Notes under the pieces: generated by a model | Database searches by the model: none | The model's input: the letters and a program-made list of their open reading frames with translations, nothing else | Told to the model about the DNA's origin: nothing | Assembly: GCF_002879855.1 (NCBI RefSeq) | Contig: NZ_PNYB01000031.1 | Coordinates: forward strand, 1 to 61,769 | Length of the DNA stretch: 61,769 bases | Source: Trinickia soli | GTDB lineage: Bacteria; Pseudomonadota; Gammaproteobacteria; Burkholderiales; Burkholderiaceae | Reading direction: 5' to 3' | Part shown: one piece after another, positions 21,477 through 30,715 of the stretch | How the letters are laid out: every line of letters starts with the position of its first letter | Numbering within the stretch: the first letter of the stretch is position 1 | Translations under genes and position numbers: made by a program

Positions 21477-22214
21477 ATGCAAGCGCCCCTGCCCTCCTTC
21501 AGCCTCGACGTCGCGCCATGCTTCGTCGTCTCGCCGCACCTGGACGACGCCGTCTTCAGTTGCGGCATGCTGCTCGCGAGCCGGCCCGGGTCAGTGGTAT
21601 GTACGGTCTTCTGCGGTATACCGCAACCGCCCATGCGCACGCCGTGGGATCAGAGCGCGGGGCATAGCGATTCGACGCAGGCAATGCGCTCGCGCATCGT
21701 CGAAGACGAGCAGGCGCTCGCGCTGCTTGGCGCGCGGGCGGTGCGCCTGCCCTTTTTCGATAGTCAATACGAGGCGACGCCTTCATCGGCCGAAGTGGCC
21801 CAGGCGCTCGCGACGGCATGGCGGCAAAACGGCAGGCTGCCTGTGGTCGCACCGCTTGGGCTTCATCATTCCGATCACGTGCTCGTGGCGGACGCGTGCC
21901 GCTTGCTGGCGCACGAGCAACGGCTGCCGGACATGATTCTGTACGAAGAGTCCCCTTATCGGACGATCCCTGCGGTGGCGCGGCGACGGTACGAGGCATT
22001 GAATCGCCAGGGATATCGATTCGCACTCCTTAGCGAATCGCAAGCGAACGATCCATCGATGCGCCGCGCCGGGGCCGCCAACGCGAAATGGCGCGCGGTC
22101 CATGCGTATCGCAGTCAATTGCGCGCGTTCAACGATGCCCATCCGCACGACCTGACAGAGCCCGAGCGCTATGTGCGCCTCGCTATCGATCGAGCTCGGC
22201 CGCCGCGGCGATAG
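21477..22214 (+). CDS. PIG-L/LmbE-family N-deacetylase
   Basis: The product has 245 aa. The zinc-binding motif PHLDD (20-24) and the second ligand in LHHSDH (H131/H134) are both present, as in enzymes that remove N-acetyl groups from amino sugars or related metabolites. It starts the glycan locus and would modify an N-acetylated sugar there. Its 3' end overlaps the convergent GT2 gene by 32 bases. The ATG at 21477 is chosen because homology starts just after it; the open frame reaches 21192. Confidence 0.82.
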   Translation: MQAPLPSFSLDVAPCFVVSPHLDDAVFSCGMLLASRPGSVVCTVFCGIPQPPMRTPWDQSAGHSDSTQAMRSRIVEDEQALALLGARAVRLPFFDSQYEATPSSAEVAQALATAWRQNGRLPVVAPLGLHHSDHVLVADACRLLAHEQRLPDMILYEESPYRTIPAVARRRYEALNRQGYRFALLSESQANDPSMRRAGAANAKWRAVHAYRSQLRAFNDAHPHDLTEPERYVRLAIDRARPPRR

Positions 22215-23094
22215 GCGACATCGGCGTCGCCCCATCCTCCGCTTCGCGCACGCGGCGCCGCATGTCCAACACCAGATCGCTGACGACGCGCCGCCGCGGG
22301 AAGGCCCAACCGATGCCCACAGCCAACGCGGCGAGATCGCGCACGAACGCGCCCTCTTTCGCGCAGACTGCCAGCGCGCGACCCGACGCGGCTACGGCCT
22401 CGCCCAGCGGCAAACGCAACCATGCGACGAGCGCCGCGTTACGCGCCAGCACGCGCCGACGCAAGCCGGCGTCGCGTGCGGGGGACGGATGATGTGTGAC
22501 GATGAGTTCGTCGCAATAGACGATGGCGTAGCCGCGATCGAGCACATCGAGCGAAACGAGCGACTCTTCTCCGCCGATGAATAGACGCGGCTCGTATCCC
22601 CCCACCTCCCGAAAGACCGACGCGCGAAAGACGCAGGCACCCGCCATATAGCCGATCAATGCGGGGCCGGGCAGCCCGGCCTGCCTGAGCGGGCTCGCGC
22701 TCATGCGCACGCAGGTCGGATCGATATGCGCGTCGTCGCCGACGACCACGCGCCCCGATAACACGGCAACGCGTGGCGAAGCATCGAGCACCTTCACCGC
22801 ATGCGCGAGCGAACCGGGCTTCCAGTGCGTGTCGTCGTCGCTGAACGCAACGTACTCGGTCGTCGCCGCGGCCACGCCGTGGTTGCGACCCGCCGCGCCG
22901 AGATTGGCCCCGCAGGCGACCACGCGCACCTCCGGAAACTGCTGCCGCAACGCCTGCGGCGTGCCGTCGACGGAGCCGTTGTCGACCACGATGACAGCGG
23001 GGCTTTCGGGTAATGCCAGCAACCGCTCGACTGTCCGCGTCACCTCACTCAATCGGTTATGCGTGAGCACGACTACTGAAATGCGAGCATTCAT
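22183..23094 (-). CDS. Family-2 glycosyltransferase
   Basis: The product has 303 aa and is a GT-A fold transferase. The start ISVVVLTHNRLSEV, VVDNGSVDGTP and the metal-binding FSDDDTHW motif are typical. A second conserved stretch (VGGYEPRLFIGGEESLVSLDVLDRGY) matches the acceptor-side ED box. It is transcribed away from the main operon. Nucleotide-sugar donor unknown. The ATG at 23094 is used; the frame opens at 23157. Confidence 0.85.
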   Translation of the reverse strand: MNARISVVVLTHNRLSEVTRTVERLLALPESPAVIVVDNGSVDGTPQALRQQFPEVRVVACGANLGAAGRNHGVAAATTEYVAFSDDDTHWKPGSLAHAVKVLDASPRVAVLSGRVVVGDDAHIDPTCVRMSASPLRQAGLPGPALIGYMAGACVFRASVFREVGGYEPRLFIGGEESLVSLDVLDRGYAIVYCDELIVTHHPSPARDAGLRRRVLARNAALVAWLRLPLGEAVAASGRALAVCAKEGAFVRDLAALAVGIGWAFPRRRVVSDLVLDMRRRVREAEDGATPMSPIAAAAELDR

Positions 23095-23483
23095 GATGCT
23101 TGTGCCTCCTCGCGGCCTGAGCGGTGCCGTCGTTTCCCCGGCAGCCAAGCCCGTCATCCGTTTGCGGCATAGACCGCAGCAAAAAGTACTCCCATCGATG
23201 CTTCGTCCGCACCCGCGTTCGAATCGCGAAGCACGGCAGAAGATTCAGATCATTTCCTTAATTACATCGGCCCTGTAACGGCGGCATACCGGACGTGAGG
23301 GCGCCGGGTAAAAAACACAGCAGCGCTTCTCATCGTTGCAACGCTTCTGCAGCTTTGCCCGATCGTCAGAGACGATGGGCACACGGTGTGCTCGATCGAG
23401 AAGCGACGCGCTCCAAGCGCGTTTGGCTTTGGCCGGTTCCGCGGGCGCCCCGGCGGTCTCTCAATACAAGGCAAGGACACCCC
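23095..23483. other. Divergent intergenic region of the glycan locus
   Basis: This 389-base stretch separates the leftward GT2 from the rightward operon and must hold both promoters. I see no convincing -35/-10 pair. A 10-base palindrome CGTTGCAACG lies at 23334-23343 and could be a regulator site. No gene recognised. Confidence 0.4.
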
Positions 23484-24794
23484 ATGAAAATCGCACTCGT
23501 CAGCGAACACGCATCGCCTCTCGCCGTGGCGGGCGGCGTCGATAGCGGCGGACAGAACATCTACGTCGCGCATGTCGCTCGCCAATTGCAGCGAGCCGGA
23601 CATCAAGTCGACGTGTTCACGCGGCGCGATCGCGCGTTGCTGCCGACCGTGTCGGATATGGACGGCGTGCGCGTGATCCATGTCCCGGCCGGCCCGCCGA
23701 CGCAACTGCCGAAGGAACAGCTGCTGCCGTTCATGCCCGCATTCGCCGATTTTCTCGTGGGTTTTTGCCGAGGCGAGCGCACGCCCTACGACGTCATCCA
23801 CGCGAACTTCTTCATGTCGGGACTCGCTTGTCTGAAGGTTAAAGCCGCCCTCGCCATTCCCCTCGTGACGACCTTTCACGCGCTCGGCAAAGTGCGCCGG
23901 CTGCATCAAGGCGCCAACGACGGCTTTCCCGATGCGCGCTTCGATATCGAAGAGGAACTCGTTCGCAAGTCGGACATCATCATCGCCGAGTGCCCGCAGG
24001 ATTTAGCAGACCTCCAAGAACACTACGGGTCCGAACCTTCGCGCGTCGAAATCGTTCCATGCGGTTTCGATACGGCAGAGTTCAGCCGCGTCGATCGCAC
24101 CGCCGCGCGCGAAGCGCTGGGCTGGCCGCAACACCGGTTCGCCGTGCTGCAACTGGGCCGCCTCGTGCCGCGCAAGGGGATCGATACGGTCGTGCGCGCC
24201 CTCGCGCGCCTGCGGAAAAACGGCCGCATCGATGCGCATCTTTATGTCGTGGGCGGGAACGCCGACCTGCCGAACGAAATCGCGACGCCGGAGATCGCAC
24301 GCTTGCGCGGTATAGCGGCGACGTGCGGGGTCGAAGAGCACGTGACATTCGTCGGGCGGCGCGGTCGCGCGCAACTGCGCGAGTTCTATGGCGCGGCCGA
24401 CGTATTCGTGACCACGCCGTGGTACGAACCATTCGGCATTACACCGATCGAGGCCATGGCGTGCGCGCGTCCCGTCATCGGCGCCGATGTCGGCGGTATT
24501 CGCTATACCGTCGTCGACGGCAAGACGGGATTTCTCGTGCCGCCGCGCAATCACGATGCGCTCGCCGAGCGCCTTGCGCGCATCGCGCACGATCCGGGCC
24601 TTGGCGAGCGCCTGGGGAACGCCGGTTACGAACGCGTGCATGCAAGCTTTACGTGGGCGCGAGTGGCCCGCTTGTTGGAGGATGTCTATCGACGTGTCGC
24701 GCGCACGCCGGCCGACGAAGTGTGCGTCGAACCCGAACGCGCCTCGCGCGCGCCAAGCATCGCACCGGCGCGTGCGGCCGCGGGTCGCGTCTGA
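23484..24794 (+). CDS. GT4-family glycosyltransferase (family-1 fold)
   Basis: The product has 436 aa and is a GT-B retaining glycosyltransferase. The N-terminal GGVDSGGQNIYVAHVAR segment resembles the sucrose-phosphate-synthase-like GT4 group, and the C-terminal donor site has EPFGITPIEAMACARPVIG. It is the first gene of the operon; 46 bases separate it from gmhB. The ATG at 23484 is preceded by CAAGGA. Its donor is not assignable. Confidence 0.85.
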   Translation: MKIALVSEHASPLAVAGGVDSGGQNIYVAHVARQLQRAGHQVDVFTRRDRALLPTVSDMDGVRVIHVPAGPPTQLPKEQLLPFMPAFADFLVGFCRGERTPYDVIHANFFMSGLACLKVKAALAIPLVTTFHALGKVRRLHQGANDGFPDARFDIEEELVRKSDIIIAECPQDLADLQEHYGSEPSRVEIVPCGFDTAEFSRVDRTAAREALGWPQHRFAVLQLGRLVPRKGIDTVVRALARLRKNGRIDAHLYVVGGNADLPNEIATPEIARLRGIAATCGVEEHVTFVGRRGRAQLREFYGAADVFVTTPWYEPFGITPIEAMACARPVIGADVGGIRYTVVDGKTGFLVPPRNHDALAERLARIAHDPGLGERLGNAGYERVHASFTWARVARLLEDVYRRVARTPADEVCVEPERASRAPSIAPARAAAGRV

Positions 24795-24840
24795 TCCCGA
24801 TGCCCGCCATGTCCGTCGCGCTCGAACGCGGAAACGCCCC

Positions 24841-25485
24841 ATGACGAACGCCGCTGTGCTGCTCGATAAGGACGGGACGTTGCTGGAGGACGTTCCCTAT
24901 AACGTCGACCCTGCTCTCATGCGCTTCACCCCGGGAGCCGCCGAGGCGCTCGCCGTGCTGGCCGCGCACGGCTTCCGTTTGTTCGTGGTCAGCAATCAGA
25001 GCGGCGTAGCGTTGGGCCGCTTCCCCTATGACGCGATCGAAGCAATGGAAACGCATTTGCGACACATGTTCGAAGCGTGCGGCGTAACGCTCGATGGCGC
25101 CTATTGGTGCCCGCATCATCCGAACGGCGTCGTAGCGCGTTACAGCTACCGCTGTGCGTGCCGCAAGCCAGCGCCCGGCATGCTGCTGCGCGCCGCGCGC
25201 GAGCATGCGCTCGACTTGTCCGCGAGTTGGTTCGTCGGCGACATTCTCGACGATGTCGAGGCCGGCACGCGTGCCGGATGCCGCACGGTCTTGCTCGACA
25301 ATGGCCACGAGACCGAGTGGCTGCCCGGACCCGACCGCGTGCCCACGCTGCGCGAACCCGATCTGATGCGCGCCGCGCTGGCCATCGTGCGCGACCATGA
25401 CGCCGCCCCATCAACGAGCGCACACGTCAAAACCCCCATCGGCGCCCCGCCAACGTCAACCCGTCTACCTGCGAATCCGCGATGA
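24841..25485 (+). CDS. gmhB: D-glycero-D-manno-heptose 1,7-bisphosphate 7-phosphatase GmhB-like (HAD)
   Basis: The product has 214 aa. It is a HAD phosphatase: nucleophile Asp9 and Asp11 in LLDKDGT, and GDILDDVE near residue 133. It has the zinc loop peculiar to GmhB, with Cys90, His92, Cys105 and Cys107 (CPHHP then CACRKP). It makes heptose 1-phosphate for ADP-heptose. Being in this operon suggests the product glycan contains heptose, consistent with the two GT9 genes. Its stop overlaps the next start as ATGA. The assignment to 7-phosphatase is good; a histidinol-phosphatase role is less likely. Confidence 0.85.
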   Translation: MTNAAVLLDKDGTLLEDVPYNVDPALMRFTPGAAEALAVLAAHGFRLFVVSNQSGVALGRFPYDAIEAMETHLRHMFEACGVTLDGAYWCPHHPNGVVARYSYRCACRKPAPGMLLRAAREHALDLSASWFVGDILDDVEAGTRAGCRTVLLDNGHETEWLPGPDRVPTLREPDLMRAALAIVRDHDAAPSTSAHVKTPIGAPPTSTRLPANPR

Positions 25486-26678
25486 GTGCGCTTCCCTTCA
25501 AGATCGCCCCGCTGCTTTCGCAGGCGGCCGCACGCGACACCTCTATCGCCCCCTGGGGCGAGGAAGTGAAGCGGATTCTGTGTGTGCGCCTCGATCGGCT
25601 CGGCGATATCCTGATGACCACGCCGGCCATTCATGCCCTGCGCGCATCGATGCCTGGGCGGCACATTACCTTGTTGACGTCGAGCGCCGGCGCGGCGGCA
25701 GCGCCGTTTCTGAGCGACGTCGACGACGTGATCGCCTACGACGCGCCGTGGCATGGACAGTCGGGCGAATCGTCGCGGCAAGCCGACCTGGCGATGCAAC
25801 GAAGGCTCGAAGCCGGCCGATTCGACGCGGCCGCCATCTTCACCGTCTACAGTCAGAGCGCACTGCCGGCCGCGATGCTTTGCTATCTGGCCGGCATTCC
25901 GCGACGACTCGCGCATTGCCGGGAAAATCCCTACGGACTCCTGACGGATTGGGTTTGCGATACCGAGCCGCACGGCGGCATCCGGCATGAAGTCGAGCGT
26001 CAGTTGGCACTCGTCGCCAACGTCGGCGCGGTGTGCACCGACACGCGCATGCGCTTCGACATAGGCCGTCAGGCGCGCGACGCGTTGAACGTCCGTCTCG
26101 CTGCCCACGGCGTCGCCGCCGATTCGCCGCGGTTCGTCATTCACCCCGGCGCCAGCGCGCCATCGCGACGCTACCCGCCCGCCCGTTTCGCCGCAGTCGC
26201 GGTGCGCCTGGCAGCCGCCACGCCGTGGCCGATCGTGCTGACCGGAAGCGCGGAGGAAGCGCCGCTCGTGCGCGAAGTCATCGAGGCAGCGGGCACGTCG
26301 ATCCGAACCCGTCTCCACGATTTATCAGGACTCCTCAATATCGAAGAGTTCGCCGCATTGATCGATAACACGACGGTGCTCGTCACCAACAATAGCGGGC
26401 CGGTTCATCTCGCCTCGGCGCTGATGACGCCCGTCGTCGATCTATACGCGCTGACCAATCCACAGCACACGCCCTGGCAAACCGAGCAGCGCGTGCTTTT
26501 TCGCGATGTCGACTGCCGCTGGTGCTACCGCGGCGTTTGCCCGGAACTGCATCACCGCTGCCTGCTCGGCGTGCCGGCCGAGGAAGTGGCCGCGGCCGCG
26601 CTCGAACTTGCGGCCCCGCGCATCGCGCAGGCGAGCGCTGCCGACACCGCAGTCACGCACGCTCCGATCCCATCCTGA
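25482..26678 (+). CDS. Family-9 glycosyltransferase (heptosyltransferase-like)
   Basis: The product has 398 aa. GT9 features are CVRLDRLGDILMTTPAIHALR at the start and TNNSGPVHLASALMTPVVDLY near the end, as in ADP-heptose:LPS heptosyltransferases. The C-terminal tail has four cysteines, C-x2-C-x4-C-x6-C, starting DCRWCYRGVC. The other GT9 in this operon has nearly the same pattern. It is coupled to gmhB by a 4-base overlap, strengthening the heptose reading. Confidence 0.87.
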   Translation: MSALPFKIAPLLSQAAARDTSIAPWGEEVKRILCVRLDRLGDILMTTPAIHALRASMPGRHITLLTSSAGAAAAPFLSDVDDVIAYDAPWHGQSGESSRQADLAMQRRLEAGRFDAAAIFTVYSQSALPAAMLCYLAGIPRRLAHCRENPYGLLTDWVCDTEPHGGIRHEVERQLALVANVGAVCTDTRMRFDIGRQARDALNVRLAAHGVAADSPRFVIHPGASAPSRRYPPARFAAVAVRLAAATPWPIVLTGSAEEAPLVREVIEAAGTSIRTRLHDLSGLLNIEEFAALIDNTTVLVTNNSGPVHLASALMTPVVDLYALTNPQHTPWQTEQRVLFRDVDCRWCYRGVCPELHHRCLLGVPAEEVAAAALELAAPRIAQASAADTAVTHAPIPS

Positions 26679-26697
26679 CCGCAGCCGGAATCCCGCC

Positions 26698-28452
26698 ATG
26701 TACACACTCGGAATCAATGCCGTTTATCACGACAGCGCAGCCGCGCTCATCAAGGACGGAACGGTGATCGCCGCCGCCGAGGACGAGCGATTCACGCATG
26801 TGAAGCACGCCAAACGGCCGGTGCCTTTCTCGACCTGGCAGATGCCGTTCGATGCAATCGACTACTGCCTCAAGGAGGCCGGCATTACCTTGGCCGACGT
26901 CGATCATGTCGCCTACTCGTACGACCCGGCATTGTTGCCGACGATGCCGGGCCCGGCGCGCGGCGCGGCGACGATCACGCTGCCGCTCGAACCGGGGTTG
27001 CAACGGGTGAACCACCCCAACGCATCGCCGTGGGACCCGCTGTTCGTCAGCTACATCGCCAATGCGCGGGCGCAACTCATCGACGGCGCGCCGCATCATC
27101 TGGCCAAACGGTTTCGCGCGCCCGAGGGCGGACACCGCTTCGCCTGGCACTATGTCGAGCATCATCTTGCCCACGAAGCCAGCGCGTTCCTCGCCGCGCC
27201 ATTCGACGATACGGCCGTGCTGACGATGGACGGCCGCGGCGAAGGCGTCACGACGAGCCTCGGTCAATTCGTCGATGGGCATTACAAGCGGATCAAGCAA
27301 GTCGAACTGCCGCATTCGCTGGGCTTGCTCTACGAATCCGTGACGAGCTGGCTGGGGTTCCTGCATTCGTCGGACGAGTACAAGGTGATGGCGCTCGCGG
27401 CGTTCGGTCGTCCCGCGTACGCCGACGCATTCCGCGAAATCGTCCGCTATCGCGGCAACGGCAGCTATACGGTCGAAGACGCCAATCTCGTCGAGCGCTT
27501 CGGCCCGCCGCGCGAACGCGGCGGACCACTCGGACAACGCCACTATGACGTCGCGAGCTCGTTGCAAACCGTGCTCGAAGAGACGGTGCTCGAGCTTGCG
27601 CGCTGGCTGCATGAGCGAACGGGGTTGCCGCGCCTATGCATGGCCGGCGGCGTGGCGCTCAATTGCGTCATGAACGCACGCGTTCGCGATGAAGGCCCCT
27701 TCGACGAACTCTGGGTGCAGCCGGCCGCGGGCGATGCCGGCACCGCGCTCGGCGCGGCACTTTGGATCGACTGGCGCGAGCGCAATCTCAAGGGCGACAA
27801 GACACGGCCATGGCACATGAATCATGCATACCTCGGCCCGTCGTACCCCGACGATGAAATCGAGGCATTCCTGCGCTGGTCCAAGGTTCCTTTCAAGCGC
27901 TTGACCGATGTCGCCAGCGAAACGGCCGACCTGCTCGCGGCGGGCCATGTCATCGGTTGGTACCAGGGGCGCACCGAGTTCGGGCCGCGCGCGCTCGGCG
28001 CGCGTTCGATCCTCGCATCGCCCATCGATCCCGGCATGCAGGCGAAGCTCAATGAAATCAAAGACCGCGAAGATTTTCGGCCCGTGGCGCCCGTCGTCAT
28101 GGAAGAGCATGCCGATGCGTGGTTCGTCGACGGGCGCACGGCCCCGTTCATGCTGTTCATCTTCGATGTCCGTCCCGAAGTGGCCGAGCGCATTCCGGCA
28201 GTGCGGCACGTGGACGGTACCGCACGCGTGCAAACGGTCAATCGTGCGCAACACCCGCTCTACTACGATCTGCTCGCCGCGTTCCACGCTCGCACGGGCG
28301 TGCCGATTCTCGTCAACACCTCGTTCAACACACGGGGCGAGCCCATGGTCAATTCGCCGCGCGATGCGCTCGAATCGTTTTGGACCTCGCCGCTCGATGC
28401 GCTCGTCATCGGGCCGTTCCTGATCACGAAGAAGCAAGGAGCCGCAGCGTGA
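26698..28452 (+). CDS. NodU/CmcH-family carbamoyltransferase
   Basis: The product has 584 aa. The N-terminal Kae1-like ASKHA domain starts TLGINAVYHDSAAALIKDG and has the metal motif EHHLAHEASAF; the C-terminal YrdC-like part has MAGGVALNCVMN, GRTEFGPRALGARSILA and NTSFNTRGEP. Enzymes of this family transfer carbamoyl from carbamoyl phosphate to a hydroxyl group of a sugar or other metabolite (NodU, CmcH, TobZ). Its place between glycosyltransferases suggests it decorates the glycan. Full length. It ends in a GTGA overlap with the next gene. Confidence 0.9.
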   Translation: MYTLGINAVYHDSAAALIKDGTVIAAAEDERFTHVKHAKRPVPFSTWQMPFDAIDYCLKEAGITLADVDHVAYSYDPALLPTMPGPARGAATITLPLEPGLQRVNHPNASPWDPLFVSYIANARAQLIDGAPHHLAKRFRAPEGGHRFAWHYVEHHLAHEASAFLAAPFDDTAVLTMDGRGEGVTTSLGQFVDGHYKRIKQVELPHSLGLLYESVTSWLGFLHSSDEYKVMALAAFGRPAYADAFREIVRYRGNGSYTVEDANLVERFGPPRERGGPLGQRHYDVASSLQTVLEETVLELARWLHERTGLPRLCMAGGVALNCVMNARVRDEGPFDELWVQPAAGDAGTALGAALWIDWRERNLKGDKTRPWHMNHAYLGPSYPDDEIEAFLRWSKVPFKRLTDVASETADLLAAGHVIGWYQGRTEFGPRALGARSILASPIDPGMQAKLNEIKDREDFRPVAPVVMEEHADAWFVDGRTAPFMLFIFDVRPEVAERIPAVRHVDGTARVQTVNRAQHPLYYDLLAAFHARTGVPILVNTSFNTRGEPMVNSPRDALESFWTSPLDALVIGPFLITKKQGAAA

Positions 28453-29567
28453 GCACGCCGGAGGCTACGCAGGCCCAGCAGTACAAGGTGCAAGCGGAAG
28501 CGGATGCACCGGCCGAAGCGTACACCCAAGCGCACACCGAAGCGCAAGCGCGCCTCGACGCACCATCGGAGCCGACCGATACGACGGGCCTGCGTCCCGA
28601 CGTGTCGGTCGTCGTGCCGACGTGGCGCCGCCCTGCCATGCTCGAACGATGTCTCGAAGCGCTGGTGCGGCAGACGCTCGCGCCGCAGTGCTATGAGATC
28701 GTCGTCTGCGACGACGGGCCCGACGACGCCACGCGCGTACTCGTCGAGCGGATCGCCGATGCGCACCGCGCACGCGGTTTGCAAATCGACTATGTGCCTG
28801 TCACGGCAACCCAGGGTCCGGCCGGCGCCCGCAACGCAGGCTGGCGGCATGCGCGCGCGCAAACGATCGCTTTCACCGACGACGACACGATTCCCGACCC
28901 GCGTTGGCTCGAAGCCGGACTGGCGGCGTTGGCAGGCGGCGCGTGCGCGGCCGCAGGCGCGATCGTCGTCCCGCTATCGGACTATCCGACCGATTACGAA
29001 GCCGATGCAAGCGGTCTCGCGCGTGCGGAATTCGCCACGGCGAACGCCTTCGTCAGGCGCGCTGCACTCATCGCGGTCGACGGCTTCGACGAGCGGTTTA
29101 CCTCGGCGTGGCGCGAAGATTCGGATTTGCAGTTCTCGCTGCTCAGTGCGGGCGGTCAAATCGTGCGCGCACGCGATGCCGTGGTGTTGCACCCCGTACG
29201 CCCGGCATGCTGGGGCGTGAGCCTCTCGCAGCAGCGCAAGAGCGCCTTCGAAGCGTTGCTTTATCGCAAACACCCCGTCCTCTATCGTCAACGCATCGCC
29301 AAGACGCCGCCGATCGCCTATTACGCGACCGTTTCGGCGGCATTGATAGCGGTCGCCGGATTGCTCCTGGGCCTGCCTTCGATAGCGGGCGTCGGCGCAC
29401 TGATCTGGTTTGCGCTGACCTTTCGATTCTTCGCATTGCGTATGCGTGGCCGCAGCCGCGCGTGGACACACATCGCGGAAATGGCCGCCACGTCCGCGCT
29501 GATTCCGTTTCTTTCCCTCTACTGGCGGCTGCGCGGCGCGATCCGCTATCACACATGGTTTATCTGA
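28449..29567 (+). CDS. Family-2 glycosyltransferase with C-terminal membrane segments
   Basis: The product has 372 aa, starting at a GTG in the GTGA overlap with the carbamoyltransferase stop; no ATG fits better. Residues 8-45 are low-complexity (Ala, Glu, Gln, His, Thr). The transferase domain begins PDVSVVVPTWRRPAMLERCL, with FTDDDTIPDP as metal motif and AWREDSDLQFSLL as acceptor motif. Two hydrophobic helices near the C-terminus (about 290-350) would anchor it to the inner membrane. Donor unknown. Confidence 0.85.
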   Translation: MSTPEATQAQQYKVQAEADAPAEAYTQAHTEAQARLDAPSEPTDTTGLRPDVSVVVPTWRRPAMLERCLEALVRQTLAPQCYEIVVCDDGPDDATRVLVERIADAHRARGLQIDYVPVTATQGPAGARNAGWRHARAQTIAFTDDDTIPDPRWLEAGLAALAGGACAAAGAIVVPLSDYPTDYEADASGLARAEFATANAFVRRAALIAVDGFDERFTSAWREDSDLQFSLLSAGGQIVRARDAVVLHPVRPACWGVSLSQQRKSAFEALLYRKHPVLYRQRIAKTPPIAYYATVSAALIAVAGLLLGLPSIAGVGALIWFALTFRFFALRMRGRSRAWTHIAEMAATSALIPFLSLYWRLRGAIRYHTWFI

Positions 29568-30715
29568 TGCGCTCACGTTCCGTCTCTTCGCCTGTCTCGT
29601 CGGCCGATGCTGTGCCGCGGCGTATCGCCATTTTCCGCGCGCTTCAGCTGGGTGACATGTTGTGTTCCGTGCCGGCGCTTCGCGCCCTGCGTCATGCATG
29701 GCCGGCTGCGCGGATCTCATTGATCGGGCTGCCGTGGGCAGCGAGGTTCGTCGAACGGTACGCCTCGCTGATCGACGAGCTCATCGTCTTTCCCGGCGCG
29801 ATCGGCTTCCCCGAACAGGAAGAAACCGACGCCGCCCTGCCAAGGTTCTTCGCCGCGATGCGCGAGCGCCGGTTCGATCTCGCGCTGCAAATGCATGGCA
29901 GCGGCGGACCCGCCAACGATATCGTCCGGGGCTTCGGTGCGGCGGCGTCTGCGGGATTCCATCAACCGCAAGAGACGCCCGAGCCCGGTTTCATCCCCTG
30001 GCCCGACGATCTGCCCGAACCTCATCGCTATCTCGCGCTTATGCGAGCGCTCGGCATCAAAGCCCACGACGATTCGCTATGGTTTCCACTGACGCCGCAC
30101 GATCGCTGCGAATACGCCGCGTTGGAGACGCGGCACGGAATTGAGCCGGAGCGGCTCATCGTTCTTCATCCGGGCGCCCAACTGCCGTCGAGGCGCTGGC
30201 CGCCCGAGCGTTTTGCCGAAGTAGCCGACACCCTTTCCTCGCACGGCTGGCAGATTGCCATCACGGGCACGTCGAACGAAGCGGCGATCACGGCTGCGGT
30301 GCTCGGGGCGATGACTGCGCCGGCGCTCCACCTGACCGGATCGACGACGCTTGGCGGCCTCGCTGCACTCGTTGCGCGGGCCCGGCTTGTCGTCTGCAAC
30401 GACACGGGCATTTCGCATGTGGCCGCCGCGATGCGCACGCCCAGCACGGTGATCGCATCGGGCAGCGACACGCACCGCTGGGCGCCGCTCGATCGTTCGC
30501 GGCACCACGTGCTTGCCGACTACCCGCCTTGCCGCCCCTGCGCGTTCCGCGACTGCCCATACGGTCACACCTGCGCGCTCAACGTCAGCGTATCCCACGT
30601 GGTCGATGCGGCGCTCGAACAGCTTGCGCACAGCGCCCGTGCCCAGCCAGCCGACGCCAGCGTGCTGCACGCGCGCACTCCGCACCCTCCAAAGGAATCC
30701 CGCCATGCGACGTAA
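29567..30715 (+). CDS. Family-9 glycosyltransferase (heptosyltransferase-like), second copy
   Basis: The product has 382 aa. The start RRIAIFRALQLGDMLCSVPALRALR and VVCNDTGISHVAAAMRTPSTVI are GT9 hallmarks, and LIVLHPGAQLPSRRWPPERFAEV is the donor-site strand. The tail has C-x2-C-x4-C-x5-C (PPCRPCAFRDCPYGHTC), nearly that of the other GT9. It is tied to its neighbours by the TGATG junction upstream and an 11-base overlap downstream. Confidence 0.87.
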   Translation: MRSRSVSSPVSSADAVPRRIAIFRALQLGDMLCSVPALRALRHAWPAARISLIGLPWAARFVERYASLIDELIVFPGAIGFPEQEETDAALPRFFAAMRERRFDLALQMHGSGGPANDIVRGFGAAASAGFHQPQETPEPGFIPWPDDLPEPHRYLALMRALGIKAHDDSLWFPLTPHDRCEYAALETRHGIEPERLIVLHPGAQLPSRRWPPERFAEVADTLSSHGWQIAITGTSNEAAITAAVLGAMTAPALHLTGSTTLGGLAALVARARLVVCNDTGISHVAAAMRTPSTVIASGSDTHRWAPLDRSRHHVLADYPPCRPCAFRDCPYGHTCALNVSVSHVVDAALEQLAHSARAQPADASVLHARTPHPPKESRHAT

